Source of the DNA: CAYXEN01 sp964464035
GTDB lineage: Bacteria > Krumholzibacteriota > Krumholzibacteriia > WVZY01
Assembly (NCBI GenBank): GCA_964464035.1
Contig: CAYXEN010000001.1
Coordinates: 1-64,000 of the forward strand
DNA: 64,000 bases
Direction of reading: 5' to 3'
The translations under genes were made by a program, and so were the position numbers. The notes beneath the pieces were generated by a model, which was given only the letters and a program-made list of their open reading frames with translations, was not told where the DNA came from and ran no database searches. The first letter of the stretch is position 1, and every line of letters starts with the position of its first letter. Shown in pieces: positions 52,089 through 60,874 of this stretch.

Positions 52089-53276
52089 TCACCCGGCGCG
52101 CTTTCCCGCCTCGTTCCCGTCGGTCTGCCAGTAGGGCGATATCTCCCGCAGGCGATCGATGATGGGAGGGAGCTCCTTCAAGACCATATCGATCTCAGCC
52201 TCCGTCGTGTAGCGGCTCAGGGAGAAGCGTACCGAGCCGTGCGAAGCGGTGAACGGCACTCCCATGGCGCGGAGAACGTGTGAAGGTTCCAGCGATCCCG
52301 ATGTGCATGCAGAACCGCTCGATGCGCATATCCCGAATTCATCCATCAAGAGAAGTATCGCTTCTCCTTCGACGTATTCGAAGCTTATGTTGGTCGTGTT
52401 GGGCAGGCGCTCGTCCTTGTGGCCGTTCCGTATGGAGCCGGGAACGGTTGCGAGGATCCCGTTCTCCAGTTTGTCGCGCAGCAGTCTCATGCGCTCGTTT
52501 TCCTCTTCCATGTGCGCGGAGGCGAGCTCGCAAGCCTTGCCCAGGCCGACTATGTGAGGAACGTTCTCCGTACCGCCTCTCCTTCCCCTTTCCTGGTGCC
52601 CGCCGATCATGAAGGGTTGGATCCTGGTTCCCCTTCTTATGAACAGGGCCCCGACTCCCTTGGGAGCGTGAAGCTTGTGCCCGGAGATGGACAGGAGGTC
52701 GATCGGAATCTTTTTCATGTCCAGGGCTATCTTGCCGGCCGCCTGGACGGCGTCCACGTGCAGGGTTATGCCTCGGGACTTCACTATCTGCGCTATCTCT
52801 TGGATGGGAAACACCACGCCGGTTTCGTTGTTCGCGTACATGACCGAGACCAGGGCGGTATCGTCCGTGAGAGAATCCCTGAGCTCATCGAGATCGAGCC
52901 TCCCATCGCGGTCCACGCCGAGCAACGTGACCTTGTAGCCGAGCTTGCCCGCACGGCGTATCACGTTGAGAACGGCGGGGTGCTCGACGCGGGTGGAAAC
53001 GATGTGTCTTTTCTCCGGCGATGCTTCCAGTATCCCGCGGATCGCGTGGTTGTTGCTCTCCGTACCGCAACTCGTGAATACGATCTCGGATTCGCGACAG
53101 TTCAAGAAGGCGCTCACTCTCTCTCGCGCCGTCTTGACGGCGGCTCCCGCCTTCGCCCCGAACTTGTGCATGCTGGACGGATTGCCGTAATAGTCGGTCA
53201 GATAGGGGCTCATCTCTTCGAAGACCTCGGGAGCCACCCGGGTGGTGGCGTTGTTGTCGAGATAGATCACTTTCAC
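52089..53276 (-). CDS. nifS: Cysteine desulfurase NifS
   Basis: A 395-residue PLP enzyme that takes sulfur from cysteine for Fe-S clusters. YLDNNATTRVAPEVFEEM at the N-terminus, PLP lysine in SGHKLHAPKGVGALF, and the catalytic Cys loop SSGSACTSGSLEPSHVL. It is a NifS-type desulfurase. The start overlaps the nifU stop by 4 bases (ATGA). Confidence 0.94.
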   Translation of the reverse strand: MKVIYLDNNATTRVAPEVFEEMSPYLTDYYGNPSSMHKFGAKAGAAVKTARERVSAFLNCRESEIVFTSCGTESNNHAIRGILEASPEKRHIVSTRVEHPAVLNVIRRAGKLGYKVTLLGVDRDGRLDLDELRDSLTDDTALVSVMYANNETGVVFPIQEIAQIVKSRGITLHVDAVQAAGKIALDMKKIPIDLLSISGHKLHAPKGVGALFIRRGTRIQPFMIGGHQERGRRGGTENVPHIVGLGKACELASAHMEEENERMRLLRDKLENGILATVPGSIRNGHKDERLPNTTNISFEYVEGEAILLLMDEFGICASSGSACTSGSLEPSHVLRAMGVPFTASHGSVRFSLSRYTTEAEIDMVLKELPPIIDRLREISPYWQTDGNEAGKRAG

Positions 53277-54133
53277 TCGTTTACCTCCTCTACTATTATA
53301 TTGTCACTGACGAATTCCCGGAGCTTGTCTTCGACGAGGGACTTGATCGTCAGGTTGGAAGCAACGCATCCCACGCACGATCCTTTCAATCTGACTAGCA
53401 CGCGATCACCGACGACGTCGATCAATTCTATGTCTCCTCCGTCGTTCTGGAGAAGGGGGCGGATCTCCTTGTCGATGATCTCCTGTATCATGTTGATCTT
53501 CTGAATGTTGGTGAGGGGTTTCTTCTTGTCGGCCTTGCCGCTTTCATCCGGTCGCGGAGCGACCCTCGCCTTCATCTCGTCGACGAGGATCTCCTCGAGA
53601 GCCGGATGACACGAAGTGCATCCGCCCCCGGCTTTGCAGTAATTGGTTATTTGCTCCAAGGTCGTGAGGTTGTTCTCGCGTATGACCTTGCGGATGAGAT
53701 TCTCGTGGACGCCGAAACACTGGCATATCAGGCGCCCTTCCATCTCTTCCTTTTGCTTGGGGCTGATTCCCCTGTAATTGTCTATGGCCGCTTGCAGGGC
53801 TTCTCGTCCCATCACCGAGCAGTGCATCTTTTCGGGGGGCAGGCCGCCCAAGGCTTCCGCTATCTGCTGGTTCGTTATCTTGGAAGCTTCCTCGAGCGTG
53901 AGCCCCTTTATCATTTCGGTGAGTATGGACGACGAGGCGATGGCGCTGCCGCAACCGAAGGTCTTGAACTTGGCGTCGACGATGCGTCCCTGGGAGTCGA
54001 GCTTGAAAGTCAGCCTGAGCGCGTCGCCGCACGATATGGATCCGACTTCGCCGACGCCGTCGGGATCTTCTATCTCCCCGATGTTGCGCGGGTGGAGGAA
54101 ATGATCCATGACTTTATCCGAGTAATCCCACAT
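53273..54133 (-). CDS. nifU: Fe-S cluster scaffold NifU (three-domain)
   Basis: A 286-residue full-length NifU. An IscU-like domain with three Cys (SISCGD, KTFGCGSA, MHCSVMG), a BFD-like [2Fe-2S] domain with CQCFGVHENLIRKVI and AGGGCTSCHPALEEIL, and a C-terminal Nfu domain with KGSCVGCVASNLTIKSLVE. It receives sulfur from NifS, the next gene. No nitrogenase genes are present, so it is likely the housekeeping Fe-S system, as in other anaerobic lineages. Confidence 0.94.
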   Translation of the reverse strand: MWDYSDKVMDHFLHPRNIGEIEDPDGVGEVGSISCGDALRLTFKLDSQGRIVDAKFKTFGCGSAIASSSILTEMIKGLTLEEASKITNQQIAEALGGLPPEKMHCSVMGREALQAAIDNYRGISPKQKEEMEGRLICQCFGVHENLIRKVIRENNLTTLEQITNYCKAGGGCTSCHPALEEILVDEMKARVAPRPDESGKADKKKPLTNIQKINMIQEIIDKEIRPLLQNDGGDIELIDVVGDRVLVRLKGSCVGCVASNLTIKSLVEDKLREFVSDNIIVEEVNE

Positions 54134-54246
54134 CGTTACCTCCTGTTTTGCTTCGATGCAGACGTCCCTGCCCCGCCGGGTTCGTCCCTTTTCGATTCAT
54201 CCACACGGCGCACGGCCGATGCGGTCCGCCCGCCGTGAGACGGTCC

Positions 54247-54738
54247 TCAGCTCTTGAGAATTTCATCTATGAGAGTGCTCTTCTTGCCGCCTTCGCGGGA
54301 AGCCCCGCACGTGTCGCATGTTTCGGGTTCCGTGACCTGTGGGCATGTAACGCAATTGTCCAACAGGTCTATCGAAGTCTCCAGCTGTTTCTTGAGGGAG
54401 TATAGAGCCTCGACAGTCTTCGTCACTTCTTCGTGCTTTGTCTTGAGAATGTCCAGGAGTTTCTTGGCTCCTTCCTTGCCCTCGCCGCTCTCGCGCCAGT
54501 TCGTGAGAATCCTCTTGATCTCCTGGAGCTTGAAACCGGCGATCTTCAGGCTCTCTATTATACTGAGCCGGCTGAGCGATCGAGTCGTGTAGATCCGCTG
54601 GCCGCCGGGGGAGCGTTCGGAGAATATGAGCTCGAGCTCCTCGTAATATCGGATGGTCCTGGTCGTGAGCCCGGTAAGCTTCGCCAGCTCTCCGATCCTG
54701 TATCGATCCGCTCCCGGTTCCGGGGTTCTCGTTTGCAA
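54247..54738 (-). CDS. MerR-family regulator with Cys-rich C-terminus
   Basis: A 163-residue protein with a TTG start at 54738 behind GGGAGG. It has an N-terminal MerR winged helix (YRIGELAKLTGLTTRTIRYYEELELI), a long coiled-coil helix (~78-125), then CVTCPQVTEPETCDTC, a CX2C-X8-CX2C array that could hold Zn or an Fe-S cluster. Its promoter and a palindromic operator sit just upstream. nifU begins 113 bases downstream on the same strand, so it probably regulates itself and the nifU-nifS pair. The signal sensed is not evident. Confidence 0.82.
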   Translation of the reverse strand: MQTRTPEPGADRYRIGELAKLTGLTTRTIRYYEELELIFSERSPGGQRIYTTRSLSRLSIIESLKIAGFKLQEIKRILTNWRESGEGKEGAKKLLDILKTKHEEVTKTVEALYSLKKQLETSIDLLDNCVTCPQVTEPETCDTCGASREGGKKSTLIDEILKS

Positions 54739-54773
54739 GGCTCGGTTCCTCCCTCGGGAAGTTCACCACATAA

Positions 54774-54826
54774 TTGACGTTTACGTCAACTGTTGGTATC
54801 TTACACGAGGGAGGGCATTATGTCAA
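54774..54826 (-). promoter_or_regulatory. Promoter of the MerR-nifU-nifS unit with palindromic operator
   Basis: On the minus strand TTGACA (54826-54821), 17-base spacing, TAAGAT (54803-54798), then the perfect palindrome TTGACGTTTACGTCAA on the plus strand (54774-54789), just past the -10. Similar TTGACG...CGTCAA sites serve MerR-type regulators of the LiuR kind; their position downstream suggests repression. Confidence 0.65.
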
Positions 54827-54970
54827 GCCTGTCCAGCGTATTTCAGGGGATTTTTTCTCCTGCTCGTGGTTCACCATCGATCGGGGAAAAAGGCTTTGCA
54901 TCGGCCGGGAGGTTGATATAGACTTGAGAATGACCTTAATATCCTATTATATAAGAAGTTAGGCGGCTAG

Positions 54971-55504
54971 ATGGGAAAAGACGAACGGATCGGCCTCATC
55001 ATCGTGAACACCGGGGACGGTAAGGGCAAGACCACGGCCGCTCTCGGCACTGCACTGAGGGCCGTGGGGGGCGGCTTCAAGGTGCTCGTGATCCAGTTCA
55101 TCAAGGGCTCCTGGGATTACGGAGAGCTCCACGCCGCCCGGCGCCTGGCGCCGGAGCTCGAGATCGTCCAGATGGGGGAGGGGTTCACGTGGGAGACGAA
55201 GGACCGCGAGCGCGACACCGAGGTGGCGCGGAAGGCGTGGGATTTCTGCAAGGCGAAGATAAGGGCGAACGAGCACGACATACTCGTCTTCGACGAGATC
55301 AACAACGCTATCGATTACGGATATTTGGATGCAGGCGAGGTGGTGGAGGCCGTCAAAGGAAAGCCTCCTGAGATGCACATCATCCTCACCGGGCGAAATG
55401 CTCCCCAGGAGCTGATCGATGCGGCGGATCTCGTGACCGAGATGAAGGAGATAAAGCATCCTTTCAAGAAGGGGATAATCGCTCAGAAGGGGATCGAGTT
55501 CTGA
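54971..55504 (+). CDS. cobO: Cob(I)alamin adenosyltransferase (CobO/BtuR type)
   Basis: A 177-residue P-loop protein, with VNTGDGKGKTTAALGTALRAVG at the N-terminus and LVFDEINNAIDYGYL as Walker B. It adds the adenosyl group of ATP to reduced corrinoid. It is the only cobalamin gene in the window, so its corrinoid is probably imported or made elsewhere. Divergent from the MerR gene, with 230 bases between; a weak promoter may be TTGAGA (54924) with downstream TATTAT/TATAAG. Confidence 0.92.
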   Translation: MGKDERIGLIIVNTGDGKGKTTAALGTALRAVGGGFKVLVIQFIKGSWDYGELHAARRLAPELEIVQMGEGFTWETKDRERDTEVARKAWDFCKAKIRANEHDILVFDEINNAIDYGYLDAGEVVEAVKGKPPEMHIILTGRNAPQELIDAADLVTEMKEIKHPFKKGIIAQKGIEF

Positions 55505-55522
55505 TCGAGCGCCGCTTCGGAG

Positions 55523-55702
55523 CTAGAAGAGCGCATAGATGAACGGGGCGAGCGCGGAGCCTTCGGTGAATATTATGAGAAGGCTCAACAGGAGCAGGAA
55601 CGCGAGCATCGGGGCGAGCCACCATTTCTTGCGTACGCGCATGAACGCCCATAGTTCGCCGAAGATGGACAGCTTTTCCTTGATTCCCTTGAAGAACTTC
55701 AT
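55523..55702 (-). CDS. DUF5989-like membrane microprotein
   Basis: A 59-residue protein, ATG 55702 to TAG 55523. It begins MKFFKGIKEKLSIFGELWAF, then RVRKKWWLAPMLAFLLLLSLL and ends FTEGSALAPFIYALF. The pattern (amphipathic start, KKWWL, one membrane helix, SALAPFIYALF end) is that of the tiny DUF5989 family, often next to polysaccharide or CTD/SxtJ genes. Such neighbours are absent here. It is convergent with cobO. Confidence 0.78.
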   Translation of the reverse strand: MKFFKGIKEKLSIFGELWAFMRVRKKWWLAPMLAFLLLLSLLIIFTEGSALAPFIYALF

Positions 55703-55915
55703 GTTGCTCGTTGCTCCCTGGCGTTTACCGTGATACCGAGTCTATGCATTTTCCTATACAAGAAACATACCAGGGAATTACTATTATACAGGGTAACACC
55801 TTCGGATTCCATCAGATCTTCACCGGGGCGCTCCGGAAGGAGCCTCGGCGGATTCCCAGTCGAGGCTGCAGGCGGACCACCCGATAGGATGTTCGAGAAA
55901 GAGGAAGCATAATCC

Positions 55916-56707
55916 ATGAATCTCGGCTTGAATGGCAAGGTCGCAGCGGTATCGGCGGCGAGCCAGGGGCTCGGCTTCGCGGCGGCCCTGGAACTGGCCC
56001 GGGAAGGCGCGCGCCTGGGCATTTGCTCGCGTGATGAGCAAAGGATCGCTGCCGCCGCCAGAAAGATCAGGAGCGAGACGGGCGCCGATGTCATTGAATT
56101 CGTGATCGATGTCTCGAACGCGGAAGCCGCCGCTTCATTCGTGGACGACGTCGCCGGGAAATTCGGCCGCCTCGATATCCTCGTGACCAACGCGGGCGGC
56201 CCGCCGCCCGGCGGCATCGCCGACCTGGACGTCGAGAAGATCAAGAAGGGATTCGATCTCACGCTCTTGAGCGCAGTGTCGATGATGAAAGCGGCCGTCC
56301 CTCACATGAAGAAGAACCGCTGGGGGCGCATCGTCAATATCGTCTCCATCACCGTCAAGCAACCCGAGATCAACCTGCTCCTCTCCAACACTATGCGCAC
56401 CGGGATAGTCGGGTTCGCCAAGTCGATCTCGCTCGAGCTGGCAAGGGACAACATCCTCGTGAACAACGTCGCCCCGGGCTACACGAGGACCGAGCGCCTG
56501 GTGGAGCTCGCGGAGGATCTCGCAGAACGCCGGGGCGTCTCCGCGGACGAGGTCTTCGGCGAATGGGAGCGGAGGATCCCGATGGGAAGACTTGGAAAAC
56601 CGGAGGAACTCGCCAGGGTGATCGCTTTTCTCGCAAGCGAAGCGGCGAGCTACGTCACCGGGACGACAATCCAGGTGGACGGCGGATTCGTGCAGGGGAT
56701 TTTGTGA
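55916..56707 (+). CDS. Atypical short-chain dehydrogenase/reductase
   Basis: A 263-residue SDR fold: cofactor motif VSAASQGLGFAAALELAREGA, NAG motif VTNAGGPPPGGIADL, and C-terminal VTGTTIQVDGGFVQGIL. The canonical YxxxK catalytic pair is absent: the segment reads IVSITVKQPEINLLLSNTMR, with no Tyr and Met or Arg where Lys is expected. This matches a known FabG-like subgroup that is often annotated as 3-oxoacyl reductase, but activity is uncertain. Monocistronic. Confidence 0.8.
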   Translation: MNLGLNGKVAAVSAASQGLGFAAALELAREGARLGICSRDEQRIAAAARKIRSETGADVIEFVIDVSNAEAAASFVDDVAGKFGRLDILVTNAGGPPPGGIADLDVEKIKKGFDLTLLSAVSMMKAAVPHMKKNRWGRIVNIVSITVKQPEINLLLSNTMRTGIVGFAKSISLELARDNILVNNVAPGYTRTERLVELAEDLAERRGVSADEVFGEWERRIPMGRLGKPEELARVIAFLASEAASYVTGTTIQVDGGFVQGIL

Positions 56708-56738
56708 TCGCGGCGGAGGGAACTGCTGAAGCATCGGC

Positions 56739-59700
56739 TCATCTGAGCAGAACGATTTTTTTCATGTCGCTGAAATCACCGGCGACGAGCCTGCAGAAAT
56801 AAACCCCGCTCGATACAGGCTCTCCCGCCTCGTTTAGCCCCTTCCATTTCACGTCTCTGTGCATGCCTGCATCTCTCGTTTCGTTCAATAGTGTTCGCAC
56901 CAGGCGGCCGGAGACCTCGTAGATTCTGATGCCGACATGCGAGCGTTCCTCGAGTGAAAAAGCTATCGTGGTGACGGGGTTGAACGGGTTGGGATAGTTT
57001 TGAAGGAGCCGGTTATCGAATGTCGGCGTGTCGAGCTCTCCTATAGAAGTTGGGAGGACCGCAAACCACGCCAGGATGTGGTAGAGGTGATCGACCCTGT
57101 CCGGGGGATAGGCTACACGGTCGTCGCGGATGAAGTGGTAGCTGAATCCTTCGAGCACTACTTTGGCGGTCATCGCCTGCGAGTTTACAGTGGATTGACT
57201 GATCACGGCTCCGTGCGCGGAGTTGCCCGAGTAGGCCATCTGGAGTTCGGCGTTTCCCGTGGGGGTGAGGACGTCGAATTTCTGGATGCCCCCCGGACAT
57301 CCGCCGTAGGCGATGATGGTGTCGGGCCCTGCCGCGTGCGCAAAAAACGTCCCCGGCGTCATGGCCGTGACCAGGGGTGATACCGGTTCGCCCGCCGCGA
57401 CGTGGTCGGATCTCACCAGGTTGTAGTTTATGTAACTGAGAAGGGGCGAGCTCCTTCCTTTCATCTCGTTAGCTATGGCGTCACCGGTTATGTATAACCC
57501 CGGATCGGATGCGGAGGTTTGGTCGAGGAAAGAGCAGAGAAGCTGCGCATCCCGTGATTTCTCGGGGTATGAACCATCCCCTATGGTGCCGTATGCGAGG
57601 TCGCCGGAATTCCATATTATTGCTTTATAGACATCGACAATCTGGTTTGCTGTGGCCCGGGCGCCGAGGCCGTTGCCGACGAGTGAAGCGGGTGCGCGCA
57701 CGTCGAAGCGATCCACTTCGAGCCCGAGGATTTGGAAAGCCGTATCGAAATAGGGCTGCGCGCCACGCATGTCGAAGTCATCCACGTAGAGCACCTCGGC
57801 ATCGCCGGTGGGCAGGCACTGCGCTTCCATCGGCTGGGTTTGAACTTCGGCCTCGGATGTCACCGTTCCTGTAAACCGGCTCCAGTATGTGGTCCGCCCG
57901 CCGGGATCAGTCGCGGAGAAGTAGAAGTCGACGCGATCGGGCGGGGCGAAGAGATTGTCGTTCAGATCGAAACAGAATTCGTTCGGAACCGGAGTCGTCA
58001 TGCCGGCATCGGAGTATGACGTGTCCATCCTGAACTTGTAGAATCCCGCGGCGTCCGGGCCCGAGACGAGCGGGAACCTCGCGGTGGCGTCGGACATGGA
58101 TGCACCGCTCTCTTGTCCGGTGGAGCGCACGTGGGCGTAGACGGCGGCCCCGCCGTACGTGGGGTCGGAACCCAACCCGACGTTGAGCTCGCTGACGGTG
58201 ACGACGACGGAATCTCCGGGCCGAATGTCGGGTGATATGCTGGATGCTATGTCATCGGCCATATCCATGCGAACGGTGCCGGTAATCGTTCCATCCGACG
58301 GAAAATTGTCCTGGAACAGATTCGCCTCTTCGACGCTCCATACGGGTCCGTTCATATCGATGCGGTATAGTTTCACGTGATCGAAGAGCGGTGCTTGGGT
58401 GTGGCATCCGATTTCGGAATAATAACCGCACCAGTATTCACACATGTCCCAGCATCCGAGGGCCAGTTGGACATGCGTCGCCCCCGGCTCTATGAGGTCG
58501 GCGATCTCCTGTTTCACATTGAGCCAGTCGCGTTGGGGACCGTAATAGACGAAATTCCTGTCCATCCAGGGCCCCGGGCAGTCGTCCGCGCCGGCTTTCG
58601 ATCGGACATGGAATACGTAGAAGACGAGGTTGTCCAGAGGAAGGTCCCGGTAGACCCGGAAATCGAATACGGCGCTCGAAGCGGTCGGCGGCACTGTTCC
58701 TCCCGGGTTCCATTCAATCCACGGCGACCAGATCTCATTCGTGCAGTAGAGAGTCAAGTATGAAGGGGTTCCATATTTACCGAATTTCTTGGAATAAGGA
58801 ACGACAGGTTGTTCCGGGTGAGTTATGGGAGGACACCATATATAGTAATAAGTGGATCCCTTGAAGAAGCCCCACAAGAAAGAGATGTCTCGGGTACACT
58901 CGTCGTCCTGCGCTACGTTCATTCCCGGGAAGAGATCGGAATAATCGCCGAAGCTCGGACCCGCAAGGGCGCTCCATTTTCCGTCAAGGGTTCTTCGTGC
59001 GCCTATGGGCGCGTTTTCGAAATCCTGGAAGTATATTATTCCGGTTGAATCGACTATAGCCAGGCTGTCGATGATGACGGCGCCGTCGCTGTCATAAAGG
59101 CAATCCTCGTCGGACCATGCCCCGTCCGAAATGAACATGAAACGGAGCTCGAGATCGCCGCCGATAGCGTTGGAGTTTATCGTATATGTTTCGGACGCCT
59201 CGCCCGTTCCGTCGTAGTATCCGACGCCGTTTACATTGACCTGCCGCCAGGTGCCGTTCGTGCCCAGGTAGTTCACATAAACGAAGTCGTAATTCGGCTC
59301 AGTGTCCCAGCGTATCTCGTAGGATATGGATACGTCTCCCAGCACGGGAAAGGACCCGGACTCGAAGCTCTGCATCCACGAATTCCCGTAGCCGGGGAGG
59401 CAACTATAGGAGCAAAGAGGCTCGTTTGCAGTCGACCCGGCTCCGCACCAGAGGCTTTTCTGTCCCTGCAGCGGCGTGAGGCGGCCGAAGTCGCCCCCGT
59501 TCAAACCGGCGAAGTCGTCGACGTGGAAGAAAGTGTTGATCTGGGCGGTCAAATCGACGCTGGTCCACCCCTGGTAATCCGGGTTCCAATTGGTGTTGAA
59601 TTCGAACTCGGCGAGGAGGTAGGTATCGGCCTGGGTGGAAGTAAAGAGATCGATCCTGTTCTCGAAGGGCAAGTCGTTCTTGTCGTTGTGTATCTGGATG

Positions 59701-59843
59701 TTTCTGGCCGTTCGCTGGAGTCTCTTGGTTCCCGGGAGGTTGGATCTCTTGCCTTGGGAACGGGCGTGGGATTCAAGCGGCGGAAGGATCAGGATGATCA
59801 GGAGCCAAATCGGGGGCCGCAGGTTCTTCTTCAAGATCGACAC
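56739..59843 (-). CDS. Large secreted protein with FlgD-like sorting domain
   Basis: A 1034-residue protein with a signal peptide (MSILKKNLRPPIWLLIILIL). It contains several stretches with lectin- or jelly-roll-like strands (FRVYRDLPLDNLVFYVFHVRS, YQGWTSVDLTAQINTFF). Cys-rich patches include LWCGAGSTANEPLCSYSC and CWDMCEYWCGYYSEIGC. The C-terminus is a full sorting domain: LLQNYPNPFNPVTTIAFSL, VSGRLVRTLLNE, VSSGVYFCRLVAG. The function is unknown; likely surface-attached or secreted. It converges with the SDR gene. Confidence 0.75.
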   Translation of the reverse strand: MSILKKNLRPPIWLLIILILPPLESHARSQGKRSNLPGTKRLQRTARNIQIHNDKNDLPFENRIDLFTSTQADTYLLAEFEFNTNWNPDYQGWTSVDLTAQINTFFHVDDFAGLNGGDFGRLTPLQGQKSLWCGAGSTANEPLCSYSCLPGYGNSWMQSFESGSFPVLGDVSISYEIRWDTEPNYDFVYVNYLGTNGTWRQVNVNGVGYYDGTGEASETYTINSNAIGGDLELRFMFISDGAWSDEDCLYDSDGAVIIDSLAIVDSTGIIYFQDFENAPIGARRTLDGKWSALAGPSFGDYSDLFPGMNVAQDDECTRDISFLWGFFKGSTYYYIWCPPITHPEQPVVPYSKKFGKYGTPSYLTLYCTNEIWSPWIEWNPGGTVPPTASSAVFDFRVYRDLPLDNLVFYVFHVRSKAGADDCPGPWMDRNFVYYGPQRDWLNVKQEIADLIEPGATHVQLALGCWDMCEYWCGYYSEIGCHTQAPLFDHVKLYRIDMNGPVWSVEEANLFQDNFPSDGTITGTVRMDMADDIASSISPDIRPGDSVVVTVSELNVGLGSDPTYGGAAVYAHVRSTGQESGASMSDATARFPLVSGPDAAGFYKFRMDTSYSDAGMTTPVPNEFCFDLNDNLFAPPDRVDFYFSATDPGGRTTYWSRFTGTVTSEAEVQTQPMEAQCLPTGDAEVLYVDDFDMRGAQPYFDTAFQILGLEVDRFDVRAPASLVGNGLGARATANQIVDVYKAIIWNSGDLAYGTIGDGSYPEKSRDAQLLCSFLDQTSASDPGLYITGDAIANEMKGRSSPLLSYINYNLVRSDHVAAGEPVSPLVTAMTPGTFFAHAAGPDTIIAYGGCPGGIQKFDVLTPTGNAELQMAYSGNSAHGAVISQSTVNSQAMTAKVVLEGFSYHFIRDDRVAYPPDRVDHLYHILAWFAVLPTSIGELDTPTFDNRLLQNYPNPFNPVTTIAFSLEERSHVGIRIYEVSGRLVRTLLNETRDAGMHRDVKWKGLNEAGEPVSSGVYFCRLVAGDFSDMKKIVLLR

Positions 59844-59962
59844 CTCCCATCGACGTTCGAGGTGCGATGTGTTTGCGTGTTCTTTGCTTGCCGTAGATTA
59901 TATCGCCATTGCCGTCCTATTTCAATCCTTAAGTTGTTAAGGTGGGTGGGATCGCAACGAAG

Positions 59963-60637
59963 CTAGTTCCCCTTGAAGCTATTTCTTCTGTAATATAATT
60001 CGGGTATCATTCGAAATTCTATAGACCTCCCTTTCCATTCGATCTTCATGCGGTCTCTTAGCAAGAGTGTTGGTTTCGGCATATGAGTCCGATCGAAGTG
60101 AATGATTCGCCCTTCCTCATAGAGGTTGCCAAGGATTTCTTTCATGCCTCTTCTCAGGTCCCCATAGGTGCCTTTGTCTTTTATCACGTTTGCATCGAGA
60201 GGAGTAACGAGGACGAGATCTTTCCCCACCTCGCCGTTTTCCACGTAGGGACGATAGCGTTCCCTCGTCGGAGGAACGAACGCAAACCACCATGCATGGT
60301 GGCTTTTTGCTCCTTCGCCTTCCTCCTCGGCTTCAAAGCCAAGAAATAATCCATGGCTGCATATTATCAGTCGTTGAATCGGTACGGGGGCCAGGCTGAA
60401 CAGGGAACACGGAACATTCATTGTATCGGGCGCGAGCGCCCAATCGTTTGAGATCTCCGGACACGGGCATGGAGCTTGTTTGTCATGCAGGGCCTGTAGA
60501 GAATCCGATGATGTTGTGTTTGATGGATCGATCGCCCATGTGGGACTTGTTTCAGCGCGGGCGTAGGGTGCGCGAGCTGGTAGAGATGTGGTGAGAAAGA
60601 GAGACACGCTGAGTACAGACAACCATCTTGAGTGCAT
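59963..60637 (-). CDS. Hypothetical secreted protein
   Basis: A 224-residue protein from ATG 60637 (GGAGGTG upstream), with a signal peptide (MHSRWLSVLSVSLFLTTSLPARA). It has CPCPEIS near residue 60 and YRPYVENGEVGKDLVLVTPLDA later. No family is recognised. The gene is AT-richer than the origin region. About 240 gene-free bases lie upstream. Confidence 0.6.
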   Translation of the reverse strand: MHSRWLSVLSVSLFLTTSLPARAPYARAETSPTWAIDPSNTTSSDSLQALHDKQAPCPCPEISNDWALAPDTMNVPCSLFSLAPVPIQRLIICSHGLFLGFEAEEEGEGAKSHHAWWFAFVPPTRERYRPYVENGEVGKDLVLVTPLDANVIKDKGTYGDLRRGMKEILGNLYEEGRIIHFDRTHMPKPTLLLRDRMKIEWKGRSIEFRMIPELYYRRNSFKGN

Positions 60638-60874
60638 GATTCACCTCCAATGTGTGGTTATCGTAACGATATCATTTCTTGACTATGTTCTTTTTCCCAA
60701 AGTCTAGCCGATAGAGAGTTTCCGCCTAAGGGCTGCTGAAGATCCTTGGAATCCAAGCCGTTGCCGTTCTTATCCCATGTGGGGGAATGGCTGGGGCTAC
60801 ACTACATGCAATTGGCTCCAGAGAGTTCCGGACAGCACATGACGCTCGCCTTGCTGCTGCCTGACATCAACATG

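Noticed and set aside
53273..54133. Nitrogen fixation function for nifU and nifS
   Set aside because: No nitrogenase or other nif gene is present; three-domain NifU with NifS is the general Fe-S system in many anaerobes.
58370..58380. GTTTCACGTGA, resembling a second parS
   Set aside because: Only half of the palindrome is kept, it is inside a coding region, and it is far from the origin.
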